From Herpetosiphon aurantiacus DSM 785 (lineage in GTDB: Bacteria; Chloroflexota; Chloroflexia; Chloroflexales; Herpetosiphonaceae), in the NCBI GenBank assembly GCA_000018565.1, contig CP000875.1, positions 821,199 to 885,198 on the forward strand: a stretch of 64,000 nt of DNA, read 5' to 3'. Within the stretch, counting starts at the first letter, position 1. Each line of letters starts with the position of its first letter. Position numbers and translations under genes: made by a program. Positions 1 through 8,791 of the stretch are shown here, piece after piece. The notes beneath the pieces are model-generated. The model did no database searches, had not been told where the DNA came from, and saw only the letters and a list, made by a program, of their open reading frames with translations.

Positions 1-15
1 GAAGGCTTTCATCAT
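1..15 (-). CDS. 5' end of an unidentified gene (partial)
   Basis: On the minus strand a GGAG Shine-Dalgarno at 25-28 lies 9 nt before an ATG at 13-15, and an open frame (MMKAF) runs off the window edge. MKAF is a common beginning of zinc-type or quinone alcohol dehydrogenases, but five codons cannot decide the product. The gene lies downstream of the SDR gene on the same strand, so it may be the third member of the TetR-controlled operon. Confidence 0.35.
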
Positions 16-100
16 AATGTGTTGCTCCTATTGTTGTATTTGGTGCTGCTGATGGGAATTTCGTTTCCTATCAGCGTGCTGCCGTTCGCAGTTCACGAGC

Positions 101-910
101 CTAGGCAGCGGTCTTGTCACCGCTGAACAGACGGCGTTTGAATGCCTCAAATACTGCTTCGGGGAGCACACGCTGGAGCATCAGGGCGATGGTTCCATCC
201 ACGCCAACGGGATAGCGCAGACGGGGTTTGCTAGTTGCGGCCTGCAGGATTACGCGAGCCACCGTGCCAGGCTCCAGCCCCTGCTTAGCATTTGTGGCGA
301 GGCTTTGCTGCGCACGCTGACGACCAAGGGTATAGTCATTAATCAGGGTAGTCGGCGGCTGGGTGACAATCGGGGTATTCACATAGCTTGGCTCGACTAG
401 TGAGACGCTCACGCCAAACTGCCGAACCTCGGCGCTAAGAGATTCGCTCAGGCCTTCTAGGGCAAATTTGCTCGCACTATACAGGCCACCATATGGAGGC
501 GCGATGTGCCCGACAATTGAGCTAACATTGATAATGCGTCCGCTGCCTTGTTGTCGCATAATCGGCATTACCGCCTTGATCATGCGAATAACACCGAACA
601 GATTGGTGTCGAACTGAGCTTGCGCATCGGCAATGCTACTCTCCTCAACCGCACCAAACTGCACATAACCTGCATTATTGATGAGGATGTCAAGTCGTCC
701 AGTCTGGCCTAGCAGCGATTGAACTGCGGCATGCACCGAGTCGTCCGAGCGGACATCCAGCGGTAGCCAAGTAAATGAGTGCTTGTTCGAAATCGGGTTG
801 CGGCTCGTGCCGAAGACCCGAAAGCCATGGGCTGCTAGCAGTTCCGCTGTTGCTTGCCCAATCCCCGATGATGCGCCTGTGATGAGCACGACCTTTTGTT
901 GCGATGTCAT
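101..910 (-). CDS. Short-chain dehydrogenase/reductase
   Basis: Classical SDR of 269 residues that should use NAD(P)(H) to oxidise or reduce a small alcohol or ketone in the cytoplasm. The glycine-rich cofactor motif TGASSGIG is at residues 11-18, NNAG at 78-81, the catalytic Ser near 131 and the YSASK motif at 144-148, so the active site is complete. The C-terminal part resembles the retinol-dehydrogenase/DltE-like SDR group, but the substrate cannot be read from sequence. It lies 62 bp downstream of a TetR regulator on the same strand, and a palindrome in that gap is a probable operator, so expression is likely induced by the TetR ligand. Confidence 0.88.
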   Translation of the reverse strand: MTSQQKVVLITGASSGIGQATAELLAAHGFRVFGTSRNPISNKHSFTWLPLDVRSDDSVHAAVQSLLGQTGRLDILINNAGYVQFGAVEESSIADAQAQFDTNLFGVIRMIKAVMPIMRQQGSGRIINVSSIVGHIAPPYGGLYSASKFALEGLSESLSAEVRQFGVSVSLVEPSYVNTPIVTQPPTTLINDYTLGRQRAQQSLATNAKQGLEPGTVARVILQAATSKPRLRYPVGVDGTIALMLQRVLPEAVFEAFKRRLFSGDKTAA

Positions 911-934
911 TAATCTGTTCCTTTACGAATGGTT

Positions 935-958
935 ATGTTTGAATAATCGTTCAAACAT
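935..958. promoter_or_regulatory. Palindromic TetR-type operator upstream of the SDR gene
   Basis: Perfect 9-bp inverted repeat ATGTTTGAA / TTCAAACAT separated by 6 bp (TAATCG). It lies in the 62-bp gap between the TetR gene and the SDR gene. A related 24-bp site with 19 matching positions is found at the tetR promoter (1594-1617), which supports a shared operator. On the minus strand a TTGACT hexamer sits just upstream of the palindrome, but a convincing -10 box is not obvious. Confidence 0.7.
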
Positions 959-972
959 GAAGTCAAAAAAAT

Positions 973-1554
973 TTAGTTGAAAATCGATAAAGCTGTTTTC
1001 ACGATATCGTCGAGCATTCCCCGCTGTTGTTGGCTCCGCGCTAGCACGCGCAGGCTGACAAAGGTTGCTACCAAGAAATGCGCCAATTGATGGGGATCGT
1101 GTTGCCACGAGAGCTCACCTGCAACCTGCGCTTTGATCAGCAGTCGATAGAGTGCTTCTTCGAACTCATTCAATGCCGACTGGATAATCCCGTTAACCGC
1201 ATGATCATGTGGAGCTATTTCTAAGGATGCATTAACCAAAAAACAGCCACGCCGCGCTGGGTCGTGCAGCAAAGCATCAACCTGGGCTTGGAAAAGCTGG
1301 CCTAATACAACTTGGAGTGAGCCAGTTTGCGCCAAAATAGTCATAGTTTGGGCTTTAATAGCGGCAGTATACTGATTAAGCGCCGCTAGGTACAGCGCAT
1401 GTTTATCGCCAAACGTTCCATAGAGGCTACCGCGCCCGATTCCCGTAACTTGGACGAGATCTTCGATTGATAGCCCTTCGTACCCACGTTCCCAAAAGGC
1501 GTTCATGGCTTTTTCGAGAACCCGTTGAGGCTCAAATGCTTTCTTGCCTGCCAT
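973..1554 (-). CDS. TetR/AcrR-family transcriptional repressor
   Basis: One-domain regulator with an N-terminal TetR helix-turn-helix (residues about 8-55, including GYEGLSIEDLVQVTGIGRGSLYGTFGDK split across the recognition helix) and an all-helical ligand domain of about 135 residues. The open frame extends to 1620, but a good promoter (TTGACT, 18 bp, TATACT) occupies 1584-1613, so translation must begin downstream of it. I chose the ATG at 1552-1554 (MAGKK, a typical TetR start) with AGGAG 13 nt upstream; the ATG at 1564-1566 is the alternative but has only 1 nt spacing. It probably represses itself and the downstream SDR gene. Confidence 0.88.
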   Translation of the reverse strand: MAGKKAFEPQRVLEKAMNAFWERGYEGLSIEDLVQVTGIGRGSLYGTFGDKHALYLAALNQYTAAIKAQTMTILAQTGSLQVVLGQLFQAQVDALLHDPARRGCFLVNASLEIAPHDHAVNGIIQSALNEFEEALYRLLIKAQVAGELSWQHDPHQLAHFLVATFVSLRVLARSQQQRGMLDDIVKTALSIFN

Positions 1555-1583
1555 AAGTCGTCTCATACTCCTGCTTACAGCGA

Positions 1584-1617
1584 AGTATAGCATATGTTGG
1601 AACGATAAGTCAATGAT
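1584..1617 (-). promoter_or_regulatory. tetR promoter overlapped by second operator copy
   Basis: Minus-strand sigma-70-type promoter: -35 TTGACT at 1608-1613, 18-bp spacer, -10 TATACT at 1584-1589. The interval 1594-1617 matches the palindromic operator at 935-958 in 19 of 24 positions and covers the -35 box and most of the spacer, so bound repressor should block polymerase. This is direct support for autoregulation and for a start codon downstream of 1577. Confidence 0.72.
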
Positions 1618-1824
1618 CATAAATGGAAGTGCTAGACCAGATCGTGCTCATTCAATTGTGCTAAGAATAGAGGTGCAGTCGTTTTAACCTCAAACGCTTG
1701 CGAGTAGCGATCAACGAGGGCCAGCTTGCCTGTCGGCTTGGGTTATCCAAGGCGAATCCCCTCTAGGGGTTGAGTGTCAAGGGTTTTCAGCTGGTTATCA
1801 GTGCTAAATAGCGCATTCCAACGA

Positions 1825-1853
1825 TTGAGATGGCTTGATCGGGGTGCTACAAT
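1825..1853 (+). promoter_or_regulatory. Promoter of the Ser/Thr kinase gene
   Basis: TTGAGA (1825-1830), 17-bp spacer, TACAAT (1848-1853), 36 nt before the ATG at 1889, with AGAGG as ribosome site 8 nt from the start. The rest of the 1621-1824 interval holds no gene, tRNA or repeat that I recognise. Confidence 0.6.
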
Positions 1854-1888
1854 AGGATGACAATGCTGCTGCACAAGAGGCTGAATTC

Positions 1889-4474
1889 ATGGTTTGTCCA
1901 CGCTGTTCAACCGAATTAAAAACTGGGGCACGCTTTTGCCCCAAGTGTGGTGCTGGTCTACCCCGTTGGACTGGCCGCCTTGCCAATGGCGATGTATTGA
2001 TTGATCGCTATGTGGTGGTACGCCCGTTGGCCCGTGGTGGCATGGGGGCAGTCTATTTGGCAACCGATCGGCGGCTTGGTGATGCTCCAGTCGCACTCAA
2101 AGAGATGACGGGTTTGCATCAACCAGGCGATACCGATGCTTGGGAACGCGCCGTTGGCGAGTTTCGGCGCGAGGCTTCGCTCTTGGCACGCTTGAGCCAC
2201 CCCAATTTGCCGCGCGTGATCGACCAATTTCGCCATGACGAGAATGAATTTTTGGTGATGGAATATGTCGAGGGCCAAACGCTCCGCGCCGAAATGGAAG
2301 GGCGTGCTGAGCCATTGGCCTTGGAAACGGTGATCGATTGGATGCGCCAATTGACCAACGTGCTGCAATACTTGCATAATCAAAATCCACCGATTATCTA
2401 TCGCGATCTCAAGCCGCCGAATATTATGCTGCGCCCCGATGGCCGAATTGCCCTAATCGATTTTGGTATCGCTCGTTTGTTCAAACATGGCCAAGAAGGC
2501 GATACGGTGATTTATGGCACGCCTGGCTATGCGCCGCCTGAGCAATATGGTTTCGGCCAAACCGATCATCGCTCGGATATTTATAGTTTGGCGATGGTGA
2601 TTCACGAATTGTTGACCCGTTTTGAGCCAGCCAAACGTGAAAGTACCCGTCCGCCATTGGCGCATAATTTGCGTAATACTGTGCCACCTGCCTTGAGTGA
2701 GGTGCTGCATCGAGCTATGCATCCTGATCCTGCTGATCGTTATCAATCGATGCGCGATTTTCAAATGGCAGTCGATAATTCATTAAATCAAAATCAGGTT
2801 GCCGCCTTGCCCGATGCCACGGTGCTACATCAAGCGACGATTGCCAAACCCAAAGCTGCAAATTGGTGGTGGCTGGCGCTGGCCTTGGTTGGCCTTGGCT
2901 TAATTGGCTTCTTGCTGGCCCGCACCTTTGGCGTGTTTTCGCCGGAAGTTCAGCCAACCAGCGTGGCCCAAATTACGCCTAGCCTAGCTGAGCCGACTCC
3001 GATCGAAGCCACAGCTGTGCCGATCGTGATTGGGCCAGCTCCTCCGGGGATGCTGGCGATTCCTGGTGGCACATTTGTGATTGGCAGCGATGCTGGCTCA
3101 CCTAACGAGCAGCCAGTTGGTCGCGGCTATCTGCCAACCTTTTATATTGATCGCACTGAGGTGACGGTAGCAGCCTATCGTGCTTGTGTCGAGCAACAAC
3201 GCTGTAGCGAGCCAGTTGATCGTAGTTCGCTGACGGTCGCTGATTATTACGATAACGCCCAATATGCTGAATATCCGATGATTAATGTTTCGTGGCAACA
3301 AGCGTTGACCTATTGCCAAGCCCAAAATAAACGCTTACCTAGCGAGGCCGAGTGGGAGCGGGCGGCGCGGGGCGCTGAAGGCCGTATCTATCCATGGGGC
3401 GACCAGTGGGATGCCAGTTTGCTGAATGCTTGGGGCGCTGGAGTTGCTGGCGATACCCAAGCAGTTGGCAGTTATCCCAATGGCGCTACACCTGAAGGCG
3501 TTTTAGATTTAGCAGGCAATGTTTGGGAATGGACGAGCAGCCTTGATTTGCCTTACCCCTATAATGCTGCTGATGGCCGTGAAGTGCCAACCCAACCTGG
3601 CTCGCGAATTGTGCGCGGCAGTTTTAGTGGCACGAATCCTGAGAATGCTCGCGCGGCGGTGCGCGAACGGCGCGACCCTGAATTGCCCTTGAATATTATT
3701 GGCTTTCGCTGTGTGACCAACGATTTTTATGTGCCCGAAGGCATGGATTTTATTGCGGGCGGGCGCTGGACGATGGGTGCAACCGCCGAAGATTTGGCGC
3801 ATTACAAAGAAGTCTATGACTGGCAAGGCTTGCAAAACGAAGAACCAGCAACCCCAATTTCGACCACGGCCTTTTATCTTGATCGTACCGAAGTGACCAA
3901 CCAAGCCTATGCTGAATTTATCAATGCGACTGATCGTGCCGCCCCGACCAATTCATTTGATCCGGTTGGGCTTTCGTTGTGGCTGCCAGATCGCACCGTG
4001 CCAATTTCGCTGAGCCAACATCCAGTTGTCAATGTAACCTGGGATGATGCCCGCAGCTATTGCGAATGGCGTGGTAAGCGATTGCCGACCGAAGCCGAAT
4101 GGGAACGAGCGGCGCGTGGCGATCAGCGCACGATTTTCCCATGGGGCGATCAAGCTGATGCGAGTTTGCTTAACAACAAGGATTTTGGGCCAGGCCGAAC
4201 TATGCCCGTTGGCACATTGCCAAACGCTGGCCCCTATGGCACACTAGATCTTGCAGGCAACGTGTGGGAATGGACGCAATCGCTGTATATTCCCTATCCG
4301 TATCATCCCAATGATGGGCGCGAGTTGCCGACTGGAGCAGGTTCGCGGGTGTTGCGCGGTGGTTCGTGGTTCGATGATCTGATGTCGGCACATACCACAG
4401 GCCGCAATTCGTTCCGCCCCGACCTTGCCAATATCAATGTTGGGTTTCGGTGTGCACAGGATGTTGCACCATAA
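1889..4474 (+). CDS. Zinc-ribbon Ser/Thr protein kinase with two FGE-sulfatase-like domains
   Basis: An 861-residue membrane-anchored kinase. A zinc ribbon (Cys3, Cys6, Cys17, Cys20) is followed by a PknB-type kinase domain (about 40-300) with glycine loop at 50-53, Lys71, catalytic Asp173 in the YRDLKPPN motif and Asp191 of DFG, so the kinase looks active. One membrane helix (about 326-348) leads to two tandem formylglycine-generating-enzyme-like domains (about 385-595 and 612-858), each ending in GFRC. Neither has the paired active-site cysteines of true FGE near the RGG/RGS motif, so they are more likely binding or sensory modules. Known architecture relatives are Pkn1-type kinases; the membrane topology places the FGE-like part outside. 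It probably shares readthrough with the next gene 20 bp downstream. Confidence 0.9.
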   Translation: MVCPRCSTELKTGARFCPKCGAGLPRWTGRLANGDVLIDRYVVVRPLARGGMGAVYLATDRRLGDAPVALKEMTGLHQPGDTDAWERAVGEFRREASLLARLSHPNLPRVIDQFRHDENEFLVMEYVEGQTLRAEMEGRAEPLALETVIDWMRQLTNVLQYLHNQNPPIIYRDLKPPNIMLRPDGRIALIDFGIARLFKHGQEGDTVIYGTPGYAPPEQYGFGQTDHRSDIYSLAMVIHELLTRFEPAKRESTRPPLAHNLRNTVPPALSEVLHRAMHPDPADRYQSMRDFQMAVDNSLNQNQVAALPDATVLHQATIAKPKAANWWWLALALVGLGLIGFLLARTFGVFSPEVQPTSVAQITPSLAEPTPIEATAVPIVIGPAPPGMLAIPGGTFVIGSDAGSPNEQPVGRGYLPTFYIDRTEVTVAAYRACVEQQRCSEPVDRSSLTVADYYDNAQYAEYPMINVSWQQALTYCQAQNKRLPSEAEWERAARGAEGRIYPWGDQWDASLLNAWGAGVAGDTQAVGSYPNGATPEGVLDLAGNVWEWTSSLDLPYPYNAADGREVPTQPGSRIVRGSFSGTNPENARAAVRERRDPELPLNIIGFRCVTNDFYVPEGMDFIAGGRWTMGATAEDLAHYKEVYDWQGLQNEEPATPISTTAFYLDRTEVTNQAYAEFINATDRAAPTNSFDPVGLSLWLPDRTVPISLSQHPVVNVTWDDARSYCEWRGKRLPTEAEWERAARGDQRTIFPWGDQADASLLNNKDFGPGRTMPVGTLPNAGPYGTLDLAGNVWEWTQSLYIPYPYHPNDGRELPTGAGSRVLRGGSWFDDLMSAHTTGRNSFRPDLANINVGFRCAQDVAP

Positions 4475-4494
4475 GCTAGATGTGTTAGGAATGC

Positions 4495-6375
4495 ATGAAC
4501 ATTATCAATTTAGAAACTATTTCCAAAGCCTATGGCCCTAAAGTGTTGTTTGAAAATATTTCCTTGGGCTTAGCAAGCGGCGATCGAATTGGCTTAATCG
4601 GGGTCAATGGCAGTGGTAAATCGACCTTATTAAAAATTGCTGCTGGTTTAGAACAACCAGATACTGGCCGCGTAACTTTGCGTAAAGATTGTCGCATTGG
4701 CTATTTGGCTCAAGATCCGCCGATGGATGCTAACCAAACGGTGTTGGAATATGTGTATGCGGCGGCAGGCGAAGGCGCAACCTTACTTAGCCAATATACG
4801 CTCGCTAGCGTGCAGCTTGAGCAAGACCCGAACGATGCTAAAACGCTGGCCGCTGTTGCCGAATTGAGCGAACGGCTGACCACGCTTGATGCTTGGGATA
4901 CTGAGTTGAGCGCTCGCACGGTGCTTTCGCGACTTGGCATTACCACTCTTGATGCCCAACTTGGCACGCTCTCTGGCGGCCAACGCAAGCGCGTGGCGAT
5001 GGCGCGGGTGCTGATCGAAAAGCCCGATTTGCTGATTCTCGATGAGCCAACCAACCATATCGACCCAACCACCGTAGCTTGGCTGGAGGGTTATTTAGCC
5101 AATTTACAAGGCGCGTTACTGTTGATCACCCACGATCGCTACTTTTTGGATCGGGTGGTGACGGCGATTGTTGAGCTTGAAGATCATCAACTCTTCTCCT
5201 ACCCTGGTAATTACGAGCGCTTTGTGGTCGAGCGGATTGAGCGCGAACGCCAACGTGCCAAGGCCGAGCTTGACCATCGCAACGAGGTGCGCCGCGAATT
5301 GGCTTGGTTGCGTCAAGGTGCGCAAGCCCGAACCACCAAACAACAAGCCCGCGTCGATCGCGCCAATGCCTTGATCAACCAAGAGCGTCGTCAAGAACGT
5401 GGCACGTTAGATCTTGAATCGACAGGCCGACGGATTGGCAAAAAGCTGATCGAAATGCATGGCCTGAATAAGCAAATTGCTGGCAAAACCTTGTTGAGCA
5501 ATTTTGAATATCAGCTTACTCGCGACGATCGGCTGGGAATTATCGGCCCCAACGGGGTTGGTAAATCGACCTTGCTCAATTTGATCGCAGGCCGTTTACA
5601 ACCCGATAGTGGCGAATTAGTGGTTGGCGAAACTATCCACGTGGCCTATTACGATCAAAGTAGCAGCGATCTTAACCCCAACCAACGCTTGATCGATTAT
5701 GTCAGTGATGGCGCTGAGTTGGTGCAAACAGGCGAGGGTTTGCGCACCGCCAGCCAAATGCTTGAGCGCTTTTTGTTCCCCAATAATCAGCACTGGGATT
5801 ATATCCACAGCTTATCGGGGGGCGAACGCCGCCGCCTTTATTTATTGCGAACCCTGATGCGCAATCCCAATGTGTTGCTGCTCGACGAACCCAGCAACGA
5901 TCTTGATGTGCAAACCATTGCGATTCTGGAAGAATACATTGAGCAATTTAATGGCGCAGTGATTATCGTCTCGCACGATCGGGCTTTTCTCGATAACACG
6001 GTTGATCATTTGCTGATTTTCGAGGGCGATGGCAAGGTTCGTCACTTTCCAGGCGATTACTCGGCCTATCGTGAAGTCTACGAACGTGAGCAAGCAACCC
6101 TCAAGGCTGTAACCAAACCGTCAACTCAAGAGCGGCCACGCGAGCAAAAACCGCGTAAACTGAGCTTCAAAGAGCAACGCGAATTAAGCGAACTCGAAAA
6201 AACTATCGCCAACTTGGAAGCCCGCCAAAACGAATTGAATGCAGCATTGAATAACGCAGGTAGCGATTATCAAGCCTATACCCGGTTGCACACCGAACTT
6301 GAGCAGGTCAGCCAAACCCTAGAACAAAGCTACGAACGCTGGATGGAACTTTCTGAGCTAGCGTCGGCTTCGTAA
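4495..6375 (+). CDS. ABC-F family ATPase (Uup/EttA-like)
   Basis: Soluble ABC-F protein of 626 residues with two nucleotide-binding domains and no membrane domain. Walker A motifs are GVNGSGKS (about 36-43) and GPNGVGKS (about 352-359); signatures are LSGGQRKR and LSGGERRR; Walker B segments end in LDEPTNH and LDEPSND. The linker between the domains is basic and helical, and the last 70 residues form a Glu/Leu-rich coiled coil like that of Uup. The family acts on the ribosome to rescue or gate translation, or to protect it from antibiotics; which of these applies here is not visible. It sits 20 bp after the kinase gene and 27 bp before a hybrid histidine kinase. Confidence 0.9.
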   Translation: MNIINLETISKAYGPKVLFENISLGLASGDRIGLIGVNGSGKSTLLKIAAGLEQPDTGRVTLRKDCRIGYLAQDPPMDANQTVLEYVYAAAGEGATLLSQYTLASVQLEQDPNDAKTLAAVAELSERLTTLDAWDTELSARTVLSRLGITTLDAQLGTLSGGQRKRVAMARVLIEKPDLLILDEPTNHIDPTTVAWLEGYLANLQGALLLITHDRYFLDRVVTAIVELEDHQLFSYPGNYERFVVERIERERQRAKAELDHRNEVRRELAWLRQGAQARTTKQQARVDRANALINQERRQERGTLDLESTGRRIGKKLIEMHGLNKQIAGKTLLSNFEYQLTRDDRLGIIGPNGVGKSTLLNLIAGRLQPDSGELVVGETIHVAYYDQSSSDLNPNQRLIDYVSDGAELVQTGEGLRTASQMLERFLFPNNQHWDYIHSLSGGERRRLYLLRTLMRNPNVLLLDEPSNDLDVQTIAILEEYIEQFNGAVIIVSHDRAFLDNTVDHLLIFEGDGKVRHFPGDYSAYREVYEREQATLKAVTKPSTQERPREQKPRKLSFKEQRELSELEKTIANLEARQNELNAALNNAGSDYQAYTRLHTELEQVSQTLEQSYERWMELSELASAS

Positions 6376-6402
6376 TTTTCAGCGCATGGATGGAGCACAG
6401 GA

Positions 6403-7998
6403 ATGCAAGCAACACCCGAACTAATTTTGATTGTGGATGATCAAACCACCAATGTGATGGTGTTACAGCGGATGTTAGAACGCGCTGGTTATGCTACTGC
6501 CTGTGCTCGCAGCGGCTTCGAAGCCTTGACCATGCTCGAACAACAAGTTCCCGATTTGATTTTGCTTGACGTAATGATGCCGGAGATGGATGGCTATCAA
6601 ACGCTTCAGGCGATTCGTGAACGTAATCATCTGCCATTTATTCCAATTATCTTTGTTTCGGCCAAGCAAACCACCGCCGATACGGTAACTGGTTTGGATT
6701 TGGGCGCTGATGATTACGTTACCAAGCCCGTCAATCGTGATGAATTGCTGGCTCGTATGCGGGTGCTGTTGCGTTTGAAGCATACGCGACGGGCGCTCCA
6801 TCGTGAACAAGAACGTTTGCGCTTTCTCTATCGGGTTTCGCAAACCTTGCATCGCTCGTTGGATATTGATCAAGTGCTGCCCGAAGCCTTGAATGCGATC
6901 AACGAGCTGTTGGGAGCCAGCCGTGGTAGCGTCTTGCTACTTGATGATCAAAATCGGGTTTGGCGGCGAATTCTGTTTCGACCGCATTTGCCGCCTGCCG
7001 AGGCTGAACAAGCGATTCAGGCGGTGTTGCGTGAAGGTTTGGCCTCGTATGCCTTGCGCACTGGCGAAGTCCAAATCGTCGAAGATGCCCAAAACGATCC
7101 CCGCTGGAAGCATTTTTATGATGATCGCGAGGAAATTGGCTCGGCGCTGGCCTTGCCATTGCATAATTATGCCCAAAATACGATTATCGGCGTATTTATC
7201 TTGGTGCATCCCCAACGCAACTTCTTCCGCACCGAGCTAGAAACCCTGATCAAAGCCTTGACTGATCAATTAAGCGTGGCCTTGACCAATGCGGCGGTTT
7301 ACACTCGTTTGCGCGAAGCTGAAGATAGCCGCGATAGTTTTATTCAGATGCTGACCCATGACTTACGCGCACCTTTGGCGGGCATGGTTGGCTGCTTCGA
7401 TGCCTTGATGACCACCCAACTTGACGATGATGGCAAATTGTTTGTCGAGCTTGGCTTTCGAGCCGGAGCTGCCCAACAACGCCTGATCGACGATTTGCTT
7501 GATGTTTACAAGGCTGAGGCAGGCCGCTTGATGCTTAGCAAGGAAACCACCAGCTTGCAACGTTTGGGTGAATTGCTGAGCGAGCAAGTATTGGGAATTA
7601 CGGTTGAACAACAACTGAGCTTTGAGCTTGATCTGCCAGCCGAGCCATTGGTGGTGCTTGATGAGCATAAAATGGTGCGCGTATTGGCCAATCTGGTCAG
7701 CAACGGCATCAAATGGACAAGGCCAGGTGGTACAATTCGCGTGGTTGGAACGATTGATCAAGCGCAGCAACTGATTACCCTAAACGTCAGCGATACGGGG
7801 CAGGGGATTGCTGCCGAAGATATTCCACATATTTTCGATAAATTTTATCAAGGTCGTACTACCGCCCAATCGCGGGGCACTGGTTTAGGCTTGACCTTTT
7901 GTAATTTAGCAGTTGGTGCTCATGGCGGCACAATTAGCGTGGATAGCCAAGTAGGCAAGGGGACGACGGTCACCGTGCAACTACCTTGGAAGGAGTAA
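6403..7998 (+). CDS. Hybrid sensor: receiver-GAF-histidine kinase
   Basis: A soluble 531-residue kinase with an N-terminal receiver domain (about 7-125; phospho-acceptor Asp in LLDVMMPEMDG), a GAF domain (about 150-300), then HisKA with His319 in LTHDLRAPL and a HATPase_c domain with N box (NLVSNGIKW), G1 (SDTGQGI) and G2 (GTGLGL) motifs. No membrane helix is present, so it should sense a cytoplasmic signal or receive phosphate from another kinase through the receiver. The next gene, 6 bp downstream, is an OmpR-type regulator and its probable partner. Confidence 0.92.
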   Translation: MQATPELILIVDDQTTNVMVLQRMLERAGYATACARSGFEALTMLEQQVPDLILLDVMMPEMDGYQTLQAIRERNHLPFIPIIFVSAKQTTADTVTGLDLGADDYVTKPVNRDELLARMRVLLRLKHTRRALHREQERLRFLYRVSQTLHRSLDIDQVLPEALNAINELLGASRGSVLLLDDQNRVWRRILFRPHLPPAEAEQAIQAVLREGLASYALRTGEVQIVEDAQNDPRWKHFYDDREEIGSALALPLHNYAQNTIIGVFILVHPQRNFFRTELETLIKALTDQLSVALTNAAVYTRLREAEDSRDSFIQMLTHDLRAPLAGMVGCFDALMTTQLDDDGKLFVELGFRAGAAQQRLIDDLLDVYKAEAGRLMLSKETTSLQRLGELLSEQVLGITVEQQLSFELDLPAEPLVVLDEHKMVRVLANLVSNGIKWTRPGGTIRVVGTIDQAQQLITLNVSDTGQGIAAEDIPHIFDKFYQGRTTAQSRGTGLGLTFCNLAVGAHGGTISVDSQVGKGTTVTVQLPWKE

Positions 7999-8004
7999 AC
8001 TCTA

Positions 8005-8715
8005 ATGCCAGCACGATGGCGTATTCTTGTAGTTGATGATGACACGATTATTCGCCGCACGCTCGTGAGCAATTTGCTTAACGATGGGTTTGAAGTAATG
8101 GCGGCAGAATCAGGCCAATCGGCCTTGACCATGGTCGAAAGTTCATGGCCTGATCTGGCGATTCTCGATTTGATGATGCCTGGTATGACTGGCTTTGAAC
8201 TATCCGACCGTTTGCGGCGCTATGTGGAAATTCCGGTAATTATGCTGACCTCGATTTCTGATGAGGCTACGACCGTGCGCGGCCTTGAGCAGCATGCCGA
8301 TGATTATATGACTAAGCCCTATCGCTACCCTGAATTGCGAGCGCGGGTCAACAAACTGCTGACCAAATCGTATGAAGGTGGCTTGCATCCAGGCGAGTTG
8401 GTGGTGATTGACGAAGATCTTTCGGTCAATTTTGGTCAGCATATTCTGTTGCGCAAGGGCGAGGCCATTCCGTTGGAGCCGATTGAGCTACGAGTGTTGT
8501 ATTTGCTGCTCCAAACGCCAACCGTGGCGGTGGCAACCACAACCCTGTTACGTAAAGCGTGGGGTTTGGGCGAAGAGGGCGATCAATCCTCGTTGTGGGT
8601 GCGAATTCGCTCGTTGCGCACCAAACTTGAGGACAATCCATCGAAGCCGATCTACTTAAAAACTGTGCGTGGCGTGGGCTACGTGTTTGACGTACAACCA
8701 CGGCGCGGCTTGTAA
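8005..8715 (+). CDS. OmpR/PhoB-family response regulator
   Basis: A 236-residue two-domain regulator. The receiver (about 5-120) has the acidic pair in VVDDD, phospho-acceptor Asp in AILDLMMPG, Thr in MLTS and Lys in TKPYR. The C-terminal winged helix (about 140-232) has the typical OmpR ending, VRGVGYVFD. It should bind DNA when phosphorylated by the hybrid kinase encoded 6 bp upstream. Target genes are unknown, and I found no obvious direct repeats in front of either gene. Confidence 0.93.
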   Translation: MPARWRILVVDDDTIIRRTLVSNLLNDGFEVMAAESGQSALTMVESSWPDLAILDLMMPGMTGFELSDRLRRYVEIPVIMLTSISDEATTVRGLEQHADDYMTKPYRYPELRARVNKLLTKSYEGGLHPGELVVIDEDLSVNFGQHILLRKGEAIPLEPIELRVLYLLLQTPTVAVATTTLLRKAWGLGEEGDQSSLWVRIRSLRTKLEDNPSKPIYLKTVRGVGYVFDVQPRRGL

Positions 8716-8791
8716 TCTTACTCGTAAACTTACATTCTTATAGTGGTGGTGATGGTTGCCCAAATGATCCATCGCTATAAGGATGTTAAGT

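Noticed and set aside
783-980. Plus-strand 65-residue frame across the SDR start
   Set aside because: It overlaps the SDR gene and the operator and has no ribosome site.
1621-1824. tRNA-like segment around GAATCCCCTCTAGGGG
   Set aside because: No cloverleaf with acceptor and anticodon stems can be formed by eye, and the T-arm consensus is missing.
4710-5072. Long antisense frames within the ABC-F gene (and similar ones in cheA, fab and kinase genes)
   Set aside because: They follow from codon bias of the real genes on the opposite strand, have no ribosome sites and no recognisable domains.
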